64,000 nt of DNA from JAWMQL01 sp033283165 (GTDB lineage Bacteria > Pseudomonadota > Gammaproteobacteria > Pseudomonadales > Halieaceae): the NCBI GenBank assembly GCA_033283165.1, contig JAWMQL010000003.1:620001-684000 (forward strand). The letters are read 5' to 3'. Shown piece by piece: positions 54,346 to 63,479 of this stretch. Position numbers and translations under genes: made by a program. Numbering within the stretch: position 1 is the stretch's first letter; every line of letters starts with the position of its first letter. The notes beneath the pieces were generated by a model. That model ran no database searches, had not been told where the DNA came from, and worked only from the letters and a program-made list of their open reading frames with translations.

Positions 54346-54357
54346 GGTTTACCGCAT

Positions 54358-55593
54358 CTAGAAATTGTCCCGGAACCAGCCTTTCAGCCGCTCCAGCCAG
54401 TTCTCGCCATTGCCGCCCCGCGCGGAGGAAGCACCGCCCTCCTGGTGGTGCTGGCTGCCGTACTGCAGCAGTCCCACACTGGTGGCGTAAATCGGGTTGC
54501 GCACGATGTCCGTCAAACCCTGTACTGCCTGCGGGTAGCCCACCCGCACCGGCATGTGAAAGATCTCCTCGGCCAGTTCCACCACGCCCTCCATTTTCGA
54601 GGTACCACCGGTGAGCACGATGCCCGCGGGGACCATATCCTCGAAACCCGAACGGCGCAGCTCCGCCTGTACCAGGGTGAACAACTCGTCGTAGCGCGGC
54701 TCCACCACCTCGGCCAGGGCCTGACGGGACAGGTCTCGTGGCGGCCGGTCGCCGACGCTGGGCACCTTGATGGTCTGGTCCGGCCCGGCCAGTTGGGTCA
54801 GGGCGCAGGCGTACTTGATCTTGATCTCTTCGGCGTGCTGGGTCGGGGTGCGCAGGGCCATGGCGATATCGTTGGTTACCTGGTCGCCCGCTATGGGTAT
54901 CACCCCGGTGTGCCGGATGGAGCCGTCGGTAAAGATCGCAATGTCCGTTGTGCCGCCGCCGATATCCACCAGGCATACGCCCAGGTCGCGTTCGTCGTCG
55001 GTGAGTACCGAGTAGCTGGACGCCAGTTGCTCGAGAATAATCTCTTCCACATCCAGGCCGCAGCGGCGAATACACTTCTCGATGTTCTGGGCCGCATTCA
55101 CCGCACAGGTCACCAGGTGCACCTTGGCCTCCAGCCGCACGCCCGACATTCCCAGTGGCTCCTTGATACCTTCCTGGCTGTCGATCACATACTCCTGCGG
55201 CAGGATGTGCAGCACCTTCTGGTCGGCGGGAATCGCGACCGCCTGGGCGGCGTCGATCACCCGCTCCAGGTCGTGGCCGAAAACCTCGCGATCCTTGATG
55301 GCGACGATGCCGTGGGAGTTGAGGCTGCGAATGTGACTGCCGGCAATGCCCACGAACACCGAGTGAATCTGGCAGCCGGCCATCAACTCGGCTTCTTCCA
55401 CCGCACGCTGGATGGACTGCACCGTGGACTCGATATTGATCACCACCCCTTTTTTCATGCCCTTGGAGGGGTTGGAGCCAATACCGACCACCTCGATCTC
55501 GCCGTCGGCGCCGATCTCCCCGACCATCGCCACCACCTTGGAGGTGCCTATGTCGAGGCCGACGATCATTTTCTTGTCTACTGCGCTGCCCAT
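54358..55593 (-). CDS. ftsA: Cell division protein FtsA
   Basis: Actin-like ATPase that tethers FtsZ to the membrane and recruits later division proteins. The 411-residue protein shows the phosphate-1 motif VGLDIGTSKVVAMVGEI (about 10-26), phosphate-2 VCLVDIGGGTTDIAIF, adenosine motif VPAGIVLTGGTSKMEGV, and the C-terminal amphipathic helix (WLERLKGWFRDNF) that binds membrane. It lies 26 nt after ftsQ. Confidence 0.97.
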   Translation of the reverse strand: MGSAVDKKMIVGLDIGTSKVVAMVGEIGADGEIEVVGIGSNPSKGMKKGVVINIESTVQSIQRAVEEAELMAGCQIHSVFVGIAGSHIRSLNSHGIVAIKDREVFGHDLERVIDAAQAVAIPADQKVLHILPQEYVIDSQEGIKEPLGMSGVRLEAKVHLVTCAVNAAQNIEKCIRRCGLDVEEIILEQLASSYSVLTDDERDLGVCLVDIGGGTTDIAIFTDGSIRHTGVIPIAGDQVTNDIAMALRTPTQHAEEIKIKYACALTQLAGPDQTIKVPSVGDRPPRDLSRQALAEVVEPRYDELFTLVQAELRRSGFEDMVPAGIVLTGGTSKMEGVVELAEEIFHMPVRVGYPQAVQGLTDIVRNPIYATSVGLLQYGSQHHQEGGASSARGGNGENWLERLKGWFRDNF

Positions 55594-55619
55594 GGCAGTG
55601 TCTCCCCCGGCCTTTATGC

Positions 55620-56396
55620 CTATACCCCCGCCACCTGCGCCGGCTCGCGGTAGGACACCGCCAGCCCACGCTGGTAGCGCAGGTCAATTCGTTCTATATC
55701 GGTCGCCCGAGCCGCCAGCTCGCGCGGGTACAGGGCGACGAAACGGCGCACCCGCTGCTTGAAATCCTCGTTGCCGATCAGCAGGACCAGCCCGCCCGCC
55801 AGTTCCGCCCGCAGCTGGCCGCGCGCGTCCCGGGACAGGGCCTGCACCTCCAGTTCCAGCGGCCGCAACATGTCCTTGAGCTGCTGGTAACTTGCCATCA
55901 GTGCTTCTTCCGTTCCCGCCGGCCCGCTCAGGCGCGGTAGGTCCTGCCACTGCTCGCCACGCTCGCTGTGGAATACCTCGCCCTGATGGTTGAGGAACCC
56001 GCCCTCGCCCCAGCGCGCAATCGGCAGCTGCTCCACCACGTGGATCTCCAGCGCGTTGGGCCACACCCGGCGGACCGTGGCGCGGTATATCCAGGGCAGG
56101 GCCTCCAGTTGCTGTCGCACCTGCTCCAGGTCGGCCTTCATGAAACCCCCGGCCAGCGCCGGCTGGACCATCTCCTGAACCGCCTCGGTGCGGGTCTGTT
56201 CCAGCTTGCCGGTCACGCTGATCCGCTGCACCGGAATGCGCTGCAGGTACGACCACGCCTGGGCCGAGGCCACCAGCACCACCAGGGCACCGCACAGCAC
56301 CAGGGCGCGGTTGAACCACAGGGACCAGGGTCGCCGCCTTGCAGTCGGCGCTGCCTGCCGCTGGCGACTGGCGCCGCGTCCCCTAGCCGTGGCCAC
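55620..56396 (-). CDS. ftsQ: Cell division protein FtsQ
   Basis: A 258-residue bitopic division protein of the FtsQBL complex. It has a basic cytoplasmic start rich in Arg/Gln, one membrane helix (LWFNRALVLCGALVVLVASAQAWSYL, about 26-52), a POTRA domain beginning RIPVQRISVTGKLEQTRTEAVQ and containing LPWIYRATVRRVWPNALEIHVVEQLPIARWG, and a beta domain ending in the RYQRGLAV segment. The start overlaps the end of ddl by 14 nt. Confidence 0.95.
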   Translation of the reverse strand: MATARGRGASRQRQAAPTARRRPWSLWFNRALVLCGALVVLVASAQAWSYLQRIPVQRISVTGKLEQTRTEAVQEMVQPALAGGFMKADLEQVRQQLEALPWIYRATVRRVWPNALEIHVVEQLPIARWGEGGFLNHQGEVFHSERGEQWQDLPRLSGPAGTEEALMASYQQLKDMLRPLELEVQALSRDARGQLRAELAGGLVLLIGNEDFKQRVRRFVALYPRELAARATDIERIDLRYQRGLAVSYREPAQVAGV

Positions 56397-57306
56397 GGTG
56401 CCTCTCCTTCATGCTCAACTCGACGATGCGGGCCACCAGTTGCGGCAGTTCCAGACCCGCCGCCCGCGCGGCCATCGGTACCAGGCTGTGCGACGTCATA
56501 CCCGGACTGGTGTTCACTTCCAGCAGGTAGAGAGTGCCGTCGCGATCGCGCATCAGGTCCACCCGGCCCCAAACCGCGCAGCCCAGTGAGCGAAAGGCCG
56601 CCAACGACAACTCGGCCAGCTGCTCTTCCTCCCCTGCGCTCAGGCCACAGGGGATCAGGTAGCGAGTTTCCTCAGAAATGTACTTGGCCTCGTAGTCGTA
56701 AAACTCGCAATCGACCTCGATGCGAATGGCAGGCAGCGCCCGGTCACCGAGAATGCCGACCGTCAGTTCCGGCCCGTCGATGAACTGCTCCGCAATGACC
56801 GCTCCGCCATACTGGCTGGCCGTCCGGTGGGCCTGCTCCAGCGCCGAGGCGTCGGCCGCGGGCGACATACCGATGCTGGAGCCCTCGCAGGCCGGCTTCA
56901 CAAATACCTTGCCCAAGCGCTCGATCACCGCGGCCCAGTCGCTGTCATCGGACAGTACCTCGAACCCGGCCGTCGCCAGGCCAACCCCCTGCCACAGCTG
57001 TTTGGTTCGCAACTTGTCCATCGCCAGGGCGGAACCGAGTACACCAGAACCGGTATAGGGCACACCCATAAATTCCAGCGCGCCCTGGATACAGCCGTCT
57101 TCGCCGCCGGGCCCGTGCAGGGCGATAAAAGCACAATCCACACCGGCCAGCCGCTCGCGCCAGCCAGGCTCCGCCGGGTCGACGGGAAAGCTCTGGAAAC
57201 CGGCGTCGGCCAGCGCCCGGAGTACGGTGTCACCACTCATCAGTGACACCTCACGCTCTGCGGAATCACCACCCATCAGTACGGCGATGCGCTGCGCTGC
57301 GCTCAT
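56383..57306 (-). CDS. ddlB: D-alanine--D-alanine ligase
   Basis: ATP-grasp enzyme that makes the D-Ala-D-Ala dipeptide for peptidoglycan. The 307-residue protein has VLMGGDSAEREVSLMSG at the start, ALHGPGGEDGCIQGALE, VKPACEGSSIGMS and LLEVNTSPGMTSHSLVPMAA, all diagnostic. ATG at 57306 shares ATGA with the murC stop; a longer in-frame reading through murC is rejected. Confidence 0.97.
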   Translation of the reverse strand: MSAAQRIAVLMGGDSAEREVSLMSGDTVLRALADAGFQSFPVDPAEPGWRERLAGVDCAFIALHGPGGEDGCIQGALEFMGVPYTGSGVLGSALAMDKLRTKQLWQGVGLATAGFEVLSDDSDWAAVIERLGKVFVKPACEGSSIGMSPAADASALEQAHRTASQYGGAVIAEQFIDGPELTVGILGDRALPAIRIEVDCEFYDYEAKYISEETRYLIPCGLSAGEEEQLAELSLAAFRSLGCAVWGRVDLMRDRDGTLYLLEVNTSPGMTSHSLVPMAARAAGLELPQLVARIVELSMKERHRGHG

Positions 57307-58775
57307 CGACTCACCTCCGCCTTGAAATCGTGGGACAGCAACGCCTGGGCCAGGCGCGCCACGTCCCCGGCGCCCTGGGTGATCACCACGTCCGCGTCCT
57401 CCAGTATCGCCGCCAGCACCCCGGGCAGCGCCTCGCCGGAGGCCACGAAAATCGGCTCCAGCTGGCCCCGCTGCCGGATCGACCTGGCCAGGCTGCGGCT
57501 GTCCGCGCCGGGAATCGGCTCTTCCCCCGCGGGATAGACATCCAGCAACAACAGCACGTCGCACCCAGCCAGCACGTCGACAAAGTCCTCGTACAGGTCC
57601 CGCGTGCGGGTATAGCGATGTGGCTGGTAAATCATTACCACCCGCCGCTCCGGCCAGGCCTGCCGGGCGGATTCCAGCGTCGCACGCACTTCGGTGGGGT
57701 GGTGGCCGTAATCGTCCACCAGCAGCGCACTGCCTGCGGCCAGGTCCAGTTCGCCCACCTGGGTAAACCGGCGCCCCACTCCAGTAAATTTCTCCAGCGC
57801 CCGCAGGATCGCCTCGTCCTCCAGCCCCTCGTCACAGGCCACGGCCACCGCTGCGGTTGCATTGAGCACGTTGTGACTGCCCGGCATATTGAGCAGGACT
57901 GGCAGGGGCTCCCGGCCGCCGGGACGCTGGACGGAGAAGCGGGTCTGCAATCCCTCCCGGCTCAGGCCGGTGATGCGGTAGTCTGCCTGCTCACTGAAGC
58001 CGTAGGTCAGCACCTGGCGCCCCACTTCCGGCAACAGTCCTGCCACCACCGGGTCATCGACACACAGCACGGCGAGGCCATAAAACGGCAGGTTGTGCAG
58101 GAAATCGATAAAGGTCTGGCGCAGGACGCTGAAGTCCCCACCATAGGTATCCATGTGGTCCGCCTCGATGTTGGTGACCACCGCTACCATCGGCTGCAGG
58201 TGCATGAAAGAGGCGTCGCTTTCGTCTGCCTCCGCGATCAGGAAGCGGCTGTCTCCCAGTTGCGCATTGCTGCCGGCACTGTTCACCAGTCCGCCGATCA
58301 CGAAGGTCGGGTCCAGTCCGGCCTCCCCGAACAGGGCGGCGATCAGGCTGGTGGTGGTCGTCTTGCCGTGGGTACCGGCCACGGCGATGCCGTGCCGATA
58401 CCGCATCAGCTCCGCCAGCATTTCCGCCCGCGGCACCACCGGAATCCGCGCCTCGCGTGCGGCCAGCAACTCGGGGTTGTCCGGTCGCACCGCCGAGGAG
58501 ATGACCACCACATCCGCACCTGCCACCTGCTCTGCGCGGTGCCCCACGTACACCTCGATACCGCGCTCCTGCAGGCGCCCGGTTACGGCACTGGCACGCA
58601 GGTCTGAACCTGTGACCTCGTAGCCCAGGTTACCCAGCACCTCTGCAATGCCACTCATGCCACTGCCGCCGATCCCGATCATGTGGATGCGCCGTATCCG
58701 GCGCATCTCCGGCAAGCGGTACATGTGCTTGTCAGCGCCCCGCGGGCTGCGCTCAGTCGGGCTGCGCTCAGTCAT
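57303..58775 (-). CDS. murC: UDP-N-acetylmuramate--L-alanine ligase
   Basis: Adds L-Ala to UDP-MurNAc. The 490-residue protein has the N-terminal HMIGIGGSGMSGIAEVL nucleotide motif, P-loop VAGTHGKTTTTSL and IEADHMDTYGGDF, followed by DDYGHHPTEV. The first residues contain an exact repeat TERSPTERSP encoded by a short direct DNA repeat. ATG at 58775 has GGAG 8 nt upstream and overlaps the murG stop by 8 nt. Confidence 0.96.
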   Translation of the reverse strand: MTERSPTERSPRGADKHMYRLPEMRRIRRIHMIGIGGSGMSGIAEVLGNLGYEVTGSDLRASAVTGRLQERGIEVYVGHRAEQVAGADVVVISSAVRPDNPELLAAREARIPVVPRAEMLAELMRYRHGIAVAGTHGKTTTTSLIAALFGEAGLDPTFVIGGLVNSAGSNAQLGDSRFLIAEADESDASFMHLQPMVAVVTNIEADHMDTYGGDFSVLRQTFIDFLHNLPFYGLAVLCVDDPVVAGLLPEVGRQVLTYGFSEQADYRITGLSREGLQTRFSVQRPGGREPLPVLLNMPGSHNVLNATAAVAVACDEGLEDEAILRALEKFTGVGRRFTQVGELDLAAGSALLVDDYGHHPTEVRATLESARQAWPERRVVMIYQPHRYTRTRDLYEDFVDVLAGCDVLLLLDVYPAGEEPIPGADSRSLARSIRQRGQLEPIFVASGEALPGVLAAILEDADVVITQGAGDVARLAQALLSHDFKAEVSR

Positions 58776-59859
58776 GGAGAAACTCCTCGCAGGCGTCACA
58801 CACCGCCGCTGTCGCCTCTGGCCGGGCCTGTTGCTGCGCTGCCGCGCTCATGCTGTGCAGCAACTGCGGACAGTCGATGTAACCGAGCAACATCCGCTGC
58901 AACCTCGTCTCGGTCAACTCGGACTGGCGCTGCAAAATCGCCCCTCCGGCATCGCTCAGGTAGCGGGCATTGGCGCTCTGGTGATCGTCGATTGCGTGGG
59001 GCAGGGGCACCAGGATGGCGGGCCTGCCCATCAGCGCCAGCTCGCTGATCGTCAGCGCACCGGCGCGGCACAGCACAAGTTGCGCCCAGCGGTAGGCGGA
59101 CGCCATGTCCTCGACGAACGGTTCCACCCGAACCGGGCCGTTGAGCAGCTCGCCGTAGCTGGAGCGCACATCCTCCAGGTGCGATGGACCGCTCTGGTGC
59201 CATACCTGGATGGCGCCGTCGCCCCGCTCCGCCAGAATGTTGCGCACCGGTCCCGGCACCAGCTCATTGATTGGCTTCGCACCAAGACTGCCGCCAAGCA
59301 CCAGCAGTCGCAGACCCTCCTCCAGGGTGGGCTCAGTATCTTCCGCCGCAGCCTGCAGCAGTTCGCGGCGCAGGGGGTTACCCACAACCGTACAGCCCAC
59401 ATCGTCATCAAAGGCAGCGGGAAAGCCGCCCAGAACCCGTCGGGCCAGGGGCGCCAGCAGGCGATTGGTGGTGCCTGCCACGGCATTCTGTTCGTGAATC
59501 ACCAGAGGCCGGCGCAGCAACCAGGCAGCGACCCCGCCAGGACCCGCCGCGTACCCGCCCATGCCGACCACGCAGCGTGGCCTGAGCCGCAGCATCAGCC
59601 ACAACGCCTGCAGGGACGCCCATCCCAGGTAGAGGATGCCGCTTAGCTTGTGCAACAGGTCCTTACCCCTCACCCCGCGCACGGACAACCGGTGCAGGCG
59701 GATACCCGCTGCGGGGACCACCCTGGCCTCCAGCCCCCGGCCCGTGCCGAGCCACTCCACGCGGAAACCTCGCGTCATCAGCTCCTGAGCCACCGCCAGC
59801 GCCGGATAGACATGGCCTCCGGTCCCACCGGCCATCATCAACACCAGGGGAGAAGTCAT
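58768..59859 (-). CDS. murG: Lipid II synthase (UDP-GlcNAc transferase) MurG
   Basis: Membrane-associated GT28 enzyme that adds GlcNAc to lipid I. The 363-residue protein shows the G-loops GGTGGHVYPALAVA (about 11-24) and MGGYAAGPGG, HEQNAVAGTTNRLL, LVLGGSLGAKPINE, and the donor site LVLCRAGALTISELALMGRPAILVPLPHAIDDHQSANA. The start shares ATGA with the ftsW stop. Confidence 0.97.
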   Translation of the reverse strand: MTSPLVLMMAGGTGGHVYPALAVAQELMTRGFRVEWLGTGRGLEARVVPAAGIRLHRLSVRGVRGKDLLHKLSGILYLGWASLQALWLMLRLRPRCVVGMGGYAAGPGGVAAWLLRRPLVIHEQNAVAGTTNRLLAPLARRVLGGFPAAFDDDVGCTVVGNPLRRELLQAAAEDTEPTLEEGLRLLVLGGSLGAKPINELVPGPVRNILAERGDGAIQVWHQSGPSHLEDVRSSYGELLNGPVRVEPFVEDMASAYRWAQLVLCRAGALTISELALMGRPAILVPLPHAIDDHQSANARYLSDAGGAILQRQSELTETRLQRMLLGYIDCPQLLHSMSAAAQQQARPEATAAVCDACEEFLHD

Positions 59860-61016
59860 CGCGCACTCCTCCCTGCTTGCGTTCGACTGCCGCGCGGTTC
59901 TTCGAGGTCACGCTGAATGCGCAACACAAGGGCCAGCATGGCGCAGCATACAATCAGGCTGGTACCACCGTAGCTCACGAAAGGCAGGGTCAGCCCCTTG
60001 GTGGGCAGCAGGCCGGAGGCCACGCCCATGTTCACGAAGGCCTGGCCGGCAAACACGATGGACACGCCGTAACAGAGATAGGCGCCGAAAGGATTGCGCT
60101 GGGCTCCCGCCTTGCGGCCGATCCAGAGAACGCGTCCGATCAGCCCCGTGTACAGGGCGATCACCGCCAGGGATCCGACAAAGCCTGTTTCCTCGGCCCA
60201 GATGGCAAACACAAAGTCGGTGTGAGCCTCGGGCAGATAAAACAGTTTCTGCACACTGTTACCCAGGCCAACGCCCAGCATCTCCCCCCGACCAAAGGCA
60301 ATCAGGGCCTGGATCAACTGGAACCCGGCACCGAAGGGATCTGCCCAGGGGTCGGTGTAGGCGGTCAGTCGCTGCACCCGGTAGGGCGCGTCGTACAGCA
60401 GGGCCGCCAGGGCTCCGAGGCTCAGCGCCAGCAGCGCCAGGAAGTGGCGCAGCTTGACTCCCGCCAGGAACAGCATGCCGAATGCGGTCCCTGCGCAAAT
60501 CACCGTGGCGCCGAAGTCGGGCTCAGCCAGCAGCAGCACCGCGATCGAGCCCAGCACCAGTACCGGCTTCACAAAACCGCGCCAGTCACTGCGCACCTGC
60601 GCTTCCTGCCGCACCAGATAGCCCGCCAGGTAGATCACCAGAGCCAGCTTCGCCACTTCCGATGGCTGCAGCGTGAAGGGCCCCAGGGGCAGCCAGCGCT
60701 GGCTGCCGTTGACATTCTTTCCGACCCCTGGCAGCAAGACCAGGATCAGCAACGCCAGCGCGGCGAACAGCCACATCCAGCCTGTATCCAGCCAGAACTG
60801 CTGCGGCACACGGTAGATGACCGCCGCGGCGGCCAGGGCCACAGCGATATACATCAGGTGCCGCTGCATGTGAAACCAGGGGTTCTGGTAGTGCCAGTCG
60901 GCGTAGGAGACGGACGCACTGGTAATTGCCACCAGGCCGACCAGCAACAGGGCCAGGGCCAGCAGCGCCAGAACCGGGTCCAGCCGCAGCACCGATTGCG
61001 ATCCGTCAGCGCTCAT
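59856..61016 (-). CDS. ftsW: Division-specific peptidoglycan polymerase FtsW
   Basis: A 386-residue SEDS protein with about ten membrane helices that polymerises septal peptidoglycan with its partner PBP3. Conserved SEDS segments are NGSQRWLPLGPFTLQPSEVAKLALVIYLAGYL with the catalytic Asp region following, AEPDFGATVICAGTAFGMLFLAG, GFQLIQALIAFGRGEMLGVGLGNSVQKLFYLPEAHTDFVFAIWAEETGF and LPTKGLTLPFVSYGGTSLIV. The start overlaps murD in ATGA. Confidence 0.97.
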   Translation of the reverse strand: MSADGSQSVLRLDPVLALLALALLLVGLVAITSASVSYADWHYQNPWFHMQRHLMYIAVALAAAAVIYRVPQQFWLDTGWMWLFAALALLILVLLPGVGKNVNGSQRWLPLGPFTLQPSEVAKLALVIYLAGYLVRQEAQVRSDWRGFVKPVLVLGSIAVLLLAEPDFGATVICAGTAFGMLFLAGVKLRHFLALLALSLGALAALLYDAPYRVQRLTAYTDPWADPFGAGFQLIQALIAFGRGEMLGVGLGNSVQKLFYLPEAHTDFVFAIWAEETGFVGSLAVIALYTGLIGRVLWIGRKAGAQRNPFGAYLCYGVSIVFAGQAFVNMGVASGLLPTKGLTLPFVSYGGTSLIVCCAMLALVLRIQRDLEEPRGSRTQAGRSAR

Positions 61017-62368
61017 TGCCCCGCTCCCGGCAACTGTCTCACCAGGGCTGCGAAACGTTCGCCCCGCTCCCGGTAGTTGCCGAACATGTCGAAGCTGGCA
61101 CAGGCCGGGGACAGCAACACCGTATCGCCCCGCCGGGCCAGTTGCGCCGCCCTCGCCACCGCGACGTCCAGTCCCGGCAGTTGTTCCAGGGGTACCAGGC
61201 CATCGAAACAGCGCGCCATCTCCGCACTGGCCTCACCGATCAGCAGCAGCGCGCGGCAGTGCTGCTCCACCACCGCACGCAGGCAGGCAAAATCGGCCCC
61301 CTTGGCCACACCACCGGCGATCAGCACAATGTTGCGGCCGCCCCCCAGGCCCGAGAGGGCGGCTTCGGTCGCCCCGGTATTGGTCCCCTTGGAGTCGTTG
61401 ACCCAACGCACCCCGTCGATTTCGGCCACCAGTTCGCAGCGGTGGGGCAACCCGTGGAACTCCCGCAATGCCTCCAGCATGGCTGCCATCGGCAGCTCGA
61501 CGGCGCTGCCAAGCGCCAGCGCCGCCAGGGCATTGCCCAGGTTGTGACGCCCCACCAGCCCGAGTTCGTCAACCGGCATCAGGGTGTCGAAACCAAAGCT
61601 CAGGTAGTCCCGACCCGCCACTGACCGCAGACCGAAGCCATTCAGTTCCGGCTCCCCCAGTCGCCAGCTGATGATTTGTACGGATTCATCCACGAGGGGC
61701 ACCGTCAGCGGATCGTCCCGGTTGACCACCGCCTTGCGACACCCGAGGAATATGCGGTGTTTGGCCTGGTGATAACGCGGCATGCTGCCGTGGCGGTCGA
61801 GATGATCGGGACTGATGTTCAGTACGGTGGCCACGGTCAGTCCCAACTGCCCCGCTCGCTCCAGCTGGAAACTCGACAGCTCCAGCACATAGAGTTCCCG
61901 GTCCGGGTCCAGCAGGTCCAGCGCGGGGGTACCCAGATTACCACCCACCCCGGCGTCGACCCCGGCACGCTCCGCCATGGCACCCACCAGGGCGGTCACG
62001 GTGGACTTGGCATTGGAACCGGTGATTCCCACCACTGGCGCCGCGGCCTCCTGCATGAACAGGTCGATATCGCCGAGCAGTTCCGCTCCCGCGGCCGCCG
62101 CGCGCTGCACCAGTTCATCTTCCAGCGCCACACCGGGGCTCACAATCAACTGCTCCGCCTCGAGAACCACCTCTACCGGCACCATCCCGGTAAAAACCGG
62201 CACGCCCGGCATTTCCTGCTGCAGTTGTGCCAGTCCCGGCGGTTCCGGCCGGGTATCCACCACAGTAAAGGACAGGCCGCGGCGGTACAGGTAGCGCGCG
62301 CAGGACAGGCCGGTGACACCGAGCCCGAAGACTACCCGGTTCACACTACTTGCAATCAGATCCTGCAC
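61013..62368 (-). CDS. murD: UDP-N-acetylmuramoylalanine--D-glutamate ligase
   Basis: Adds D-Glu to UDP-MurNAc-L-Ala. The 451-residue protein contains VFGLGVTGLSCARYL, the P-loop GITGSNAKSTVTALVG (the Asn-Ala-Lys form is seen in pseudomonads as well), NISPDHLDRHGSM, VNDSKGTNTGATEAALSG and LLSPACASFDMFGNYRERG. The start is uncertain: GTG at 62368 with GGAG 9 nt upstream is chosen, while TTG at 62371 or 62383 is possible. It is 27 nt after mraY. Confidence 0.94.
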   Translation of the reverse strand: MQDLIASSVNRVVFGLGVTGLSCARYLYRRGLSFTVVDTRPEPPGLAQLQQEMPGVPVFTGMVPVEVVLEAEQLIVSPGVALEDELVQRAAAAGAELLGDIDLFMQEAAAPVVGITGSNAKSTVTALVGAMAERAGVDAGVGGNLGTPALDLLDPDRELYVLELSSFQLERAGQLGLTVATVLNISPDHLDRHGSMPRYHQAKHRIFLGCRKAVVNRDDPLTVPLVDESVQIISWRLGEPELNGFGLRSVAGRDYLSFGFDTLMPVDELGLVGRHNLGNALAALALGSAVELPMAAMLEALREFHGLPHRCELVAEIDGVRWVNDSKGTNTGATEAALSGLGGGRNIVLIAGGVAKGADFACLRAVVEQHCRALLLIGEASAEMARCFDGLVPLEQLPGLDVAVARAAQLARRGDTVLLSPACASFDMFGNYRERGERFAALVRQLPGAGQ

Positions 62369-62395
62369 CAATGCCTGCTCCAAACCCCTGATCCC

Positions 62396-63478
62396 TTACC
62401 GCAACTTCAAAGTCGCCAGCCCGAACAGCACCAGCATCACCGTGATAATCCAGAAACGCACAATCACCCGCGGCTCCGGCCAGCCCTTCAATTCAAAATG
62501 ATGATGTATGGGCGCCATGCGAAAAATGCGCTTGCCGGTTAGTTTGAAGGAGGCCACCTGCAGAATGACTGAGACGGTCTCCAGTACGAATATGCCGCCC
62601 ATGATGAAGAACACGATTTCGTGCCGGGTGATGACCGCAACCGTACCCAGCGCCGCCCCCAACGCCAGGGCGCCGACGTCACCCATGAAGACCTGAGCGG
62701 GATACGTGTTGAACCACAGGAATCCCAGGCCGGCCCCGCCGATCGCCCCGCAGAAGACCGCCAGTTCGCCACTGCCGGCGATGTAGGGTATGTGCAGGTA
62801 TTCAGCGAAGTCGGCGTGACCCGTCAGGTAGGCGATCAGTCCCAGGGCCGCACCCACCATCACCGTCGGCAGGATGGCCAGGCCATCCAGGCCATCGGTC
62901 AGGTTGACCGCATTGCTGGCGCCGACGATAACGAAGTAGGCAAGCAGGATGAACAATGGTCCGATTTCAAGGGCCACGTCCTTGAAGAAGGGTACATACA
63001 GATCGGTCGTCACCGGGGTGTCGAATGCCAGGTACAGGTATAGCGCTGCTGCCAGCCCGGCGACCGACTGCCAGAAATACTTCCAGCGCGCCGGCAGCCC
63101 GCGGGAGTCCTTCTCTACCACCTTGCGGTAGTCGTCGACCCAGCCCACGGCGCCAAACACAGCAGTCACTCCCAGGGCTATCCAGATATAGGGGTTGCGC
63201 AGGTCCGCCCACAACAGCGAGGCGATGGCGATGGCGACCAGGATCAGCGCGCCGCCCATGGTCGGGGTGCCTGCCTTACTGAGATGGCTCTGGGGGCCGT
63301 CGTCCCGTACCGCCTGACCCACCTGGTGGTAATTGAGCCGACGAATCATGGCGGGGCCAATCAACAGGGAGATAGCCAGCGCGGTACCTGCCGATAGAAT
63401 GGTACGCAGGGTCAGGTACTGCACCACGCCGAAAGCGCGCTCGAACTGGGTGAGGTATTCCGCAATCAGCAGTAACAC
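62396..63478 (-). CDS. mraY: Phospho-N-acetylmuramoyl-pentapeptide-transferase
   Basis: Ten-helix inner membrane enzyme that forms lipid I from UDP-MurNAc-pentapeptide and undecaprenyl phosphate. The 360 residues equal the E. coli length. Signatures: TPTMGGALIL, the Asp-Asp motif in VGWVDDYRKV, NAVNLTDGLDGLA and MAPIHHHFELKGWPE near the C-terminus. The GTG at 63478 lies 1 nt after the murF stop and gives the standard N-terminus; the longer in-frame reading through murF is rejected. Confidence 0.97.
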   Translation of the reverse strand: MLLLIAEYLTQFERAFGVVQYLTLRTILSAGTALAISLLIGPAMIRRLNYHQVGQAVRDDGPQSHLSKAGTPTMGGALILVAIAIASLLWADLRNPYIWIALGVTAVFGAVGWVDDYRKVVEKDSRGLPARWKYFWQSVAGLAAALYLYLAFDTPVTTDLYVPFFKDVALEIGPLFILLAYFVIVGASNAVNLTDGLDGLAILPTVMVGAALGLIAYLTGHADFAEYLHIPYIAGSGELAVFCGAIGGAGLGFLWFNTYPAQVFMGDVGALALGAALGTVAVITRHEIVFFIMGGIFVLETVSVILQVASFKLTGKRIFRMAPIHHHFELKGWPEPRVIVRFWIITVMLVLFGLATLKLR

Positions 63479-63479
63479 G

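Noticed and set aside
54263..55687. 474-residue ORF on the minus strand in another frame over ftsA
   Set aside because: Arg/Gly-rich off-frame reading of ftsA; the real FtsA frame has all actin-fold motifs.
57243..58607. 454-residue ORF opposite murC
   Set aside because: Antisense shadow of murC; no recognisable motifs and skewed His/Gln composition.
59877..61076. 399-residue ORF opposite ftsW
   Set aside because: Antisense shadow of a membrane protein gene, with strongly polar Gln/His-rich content.
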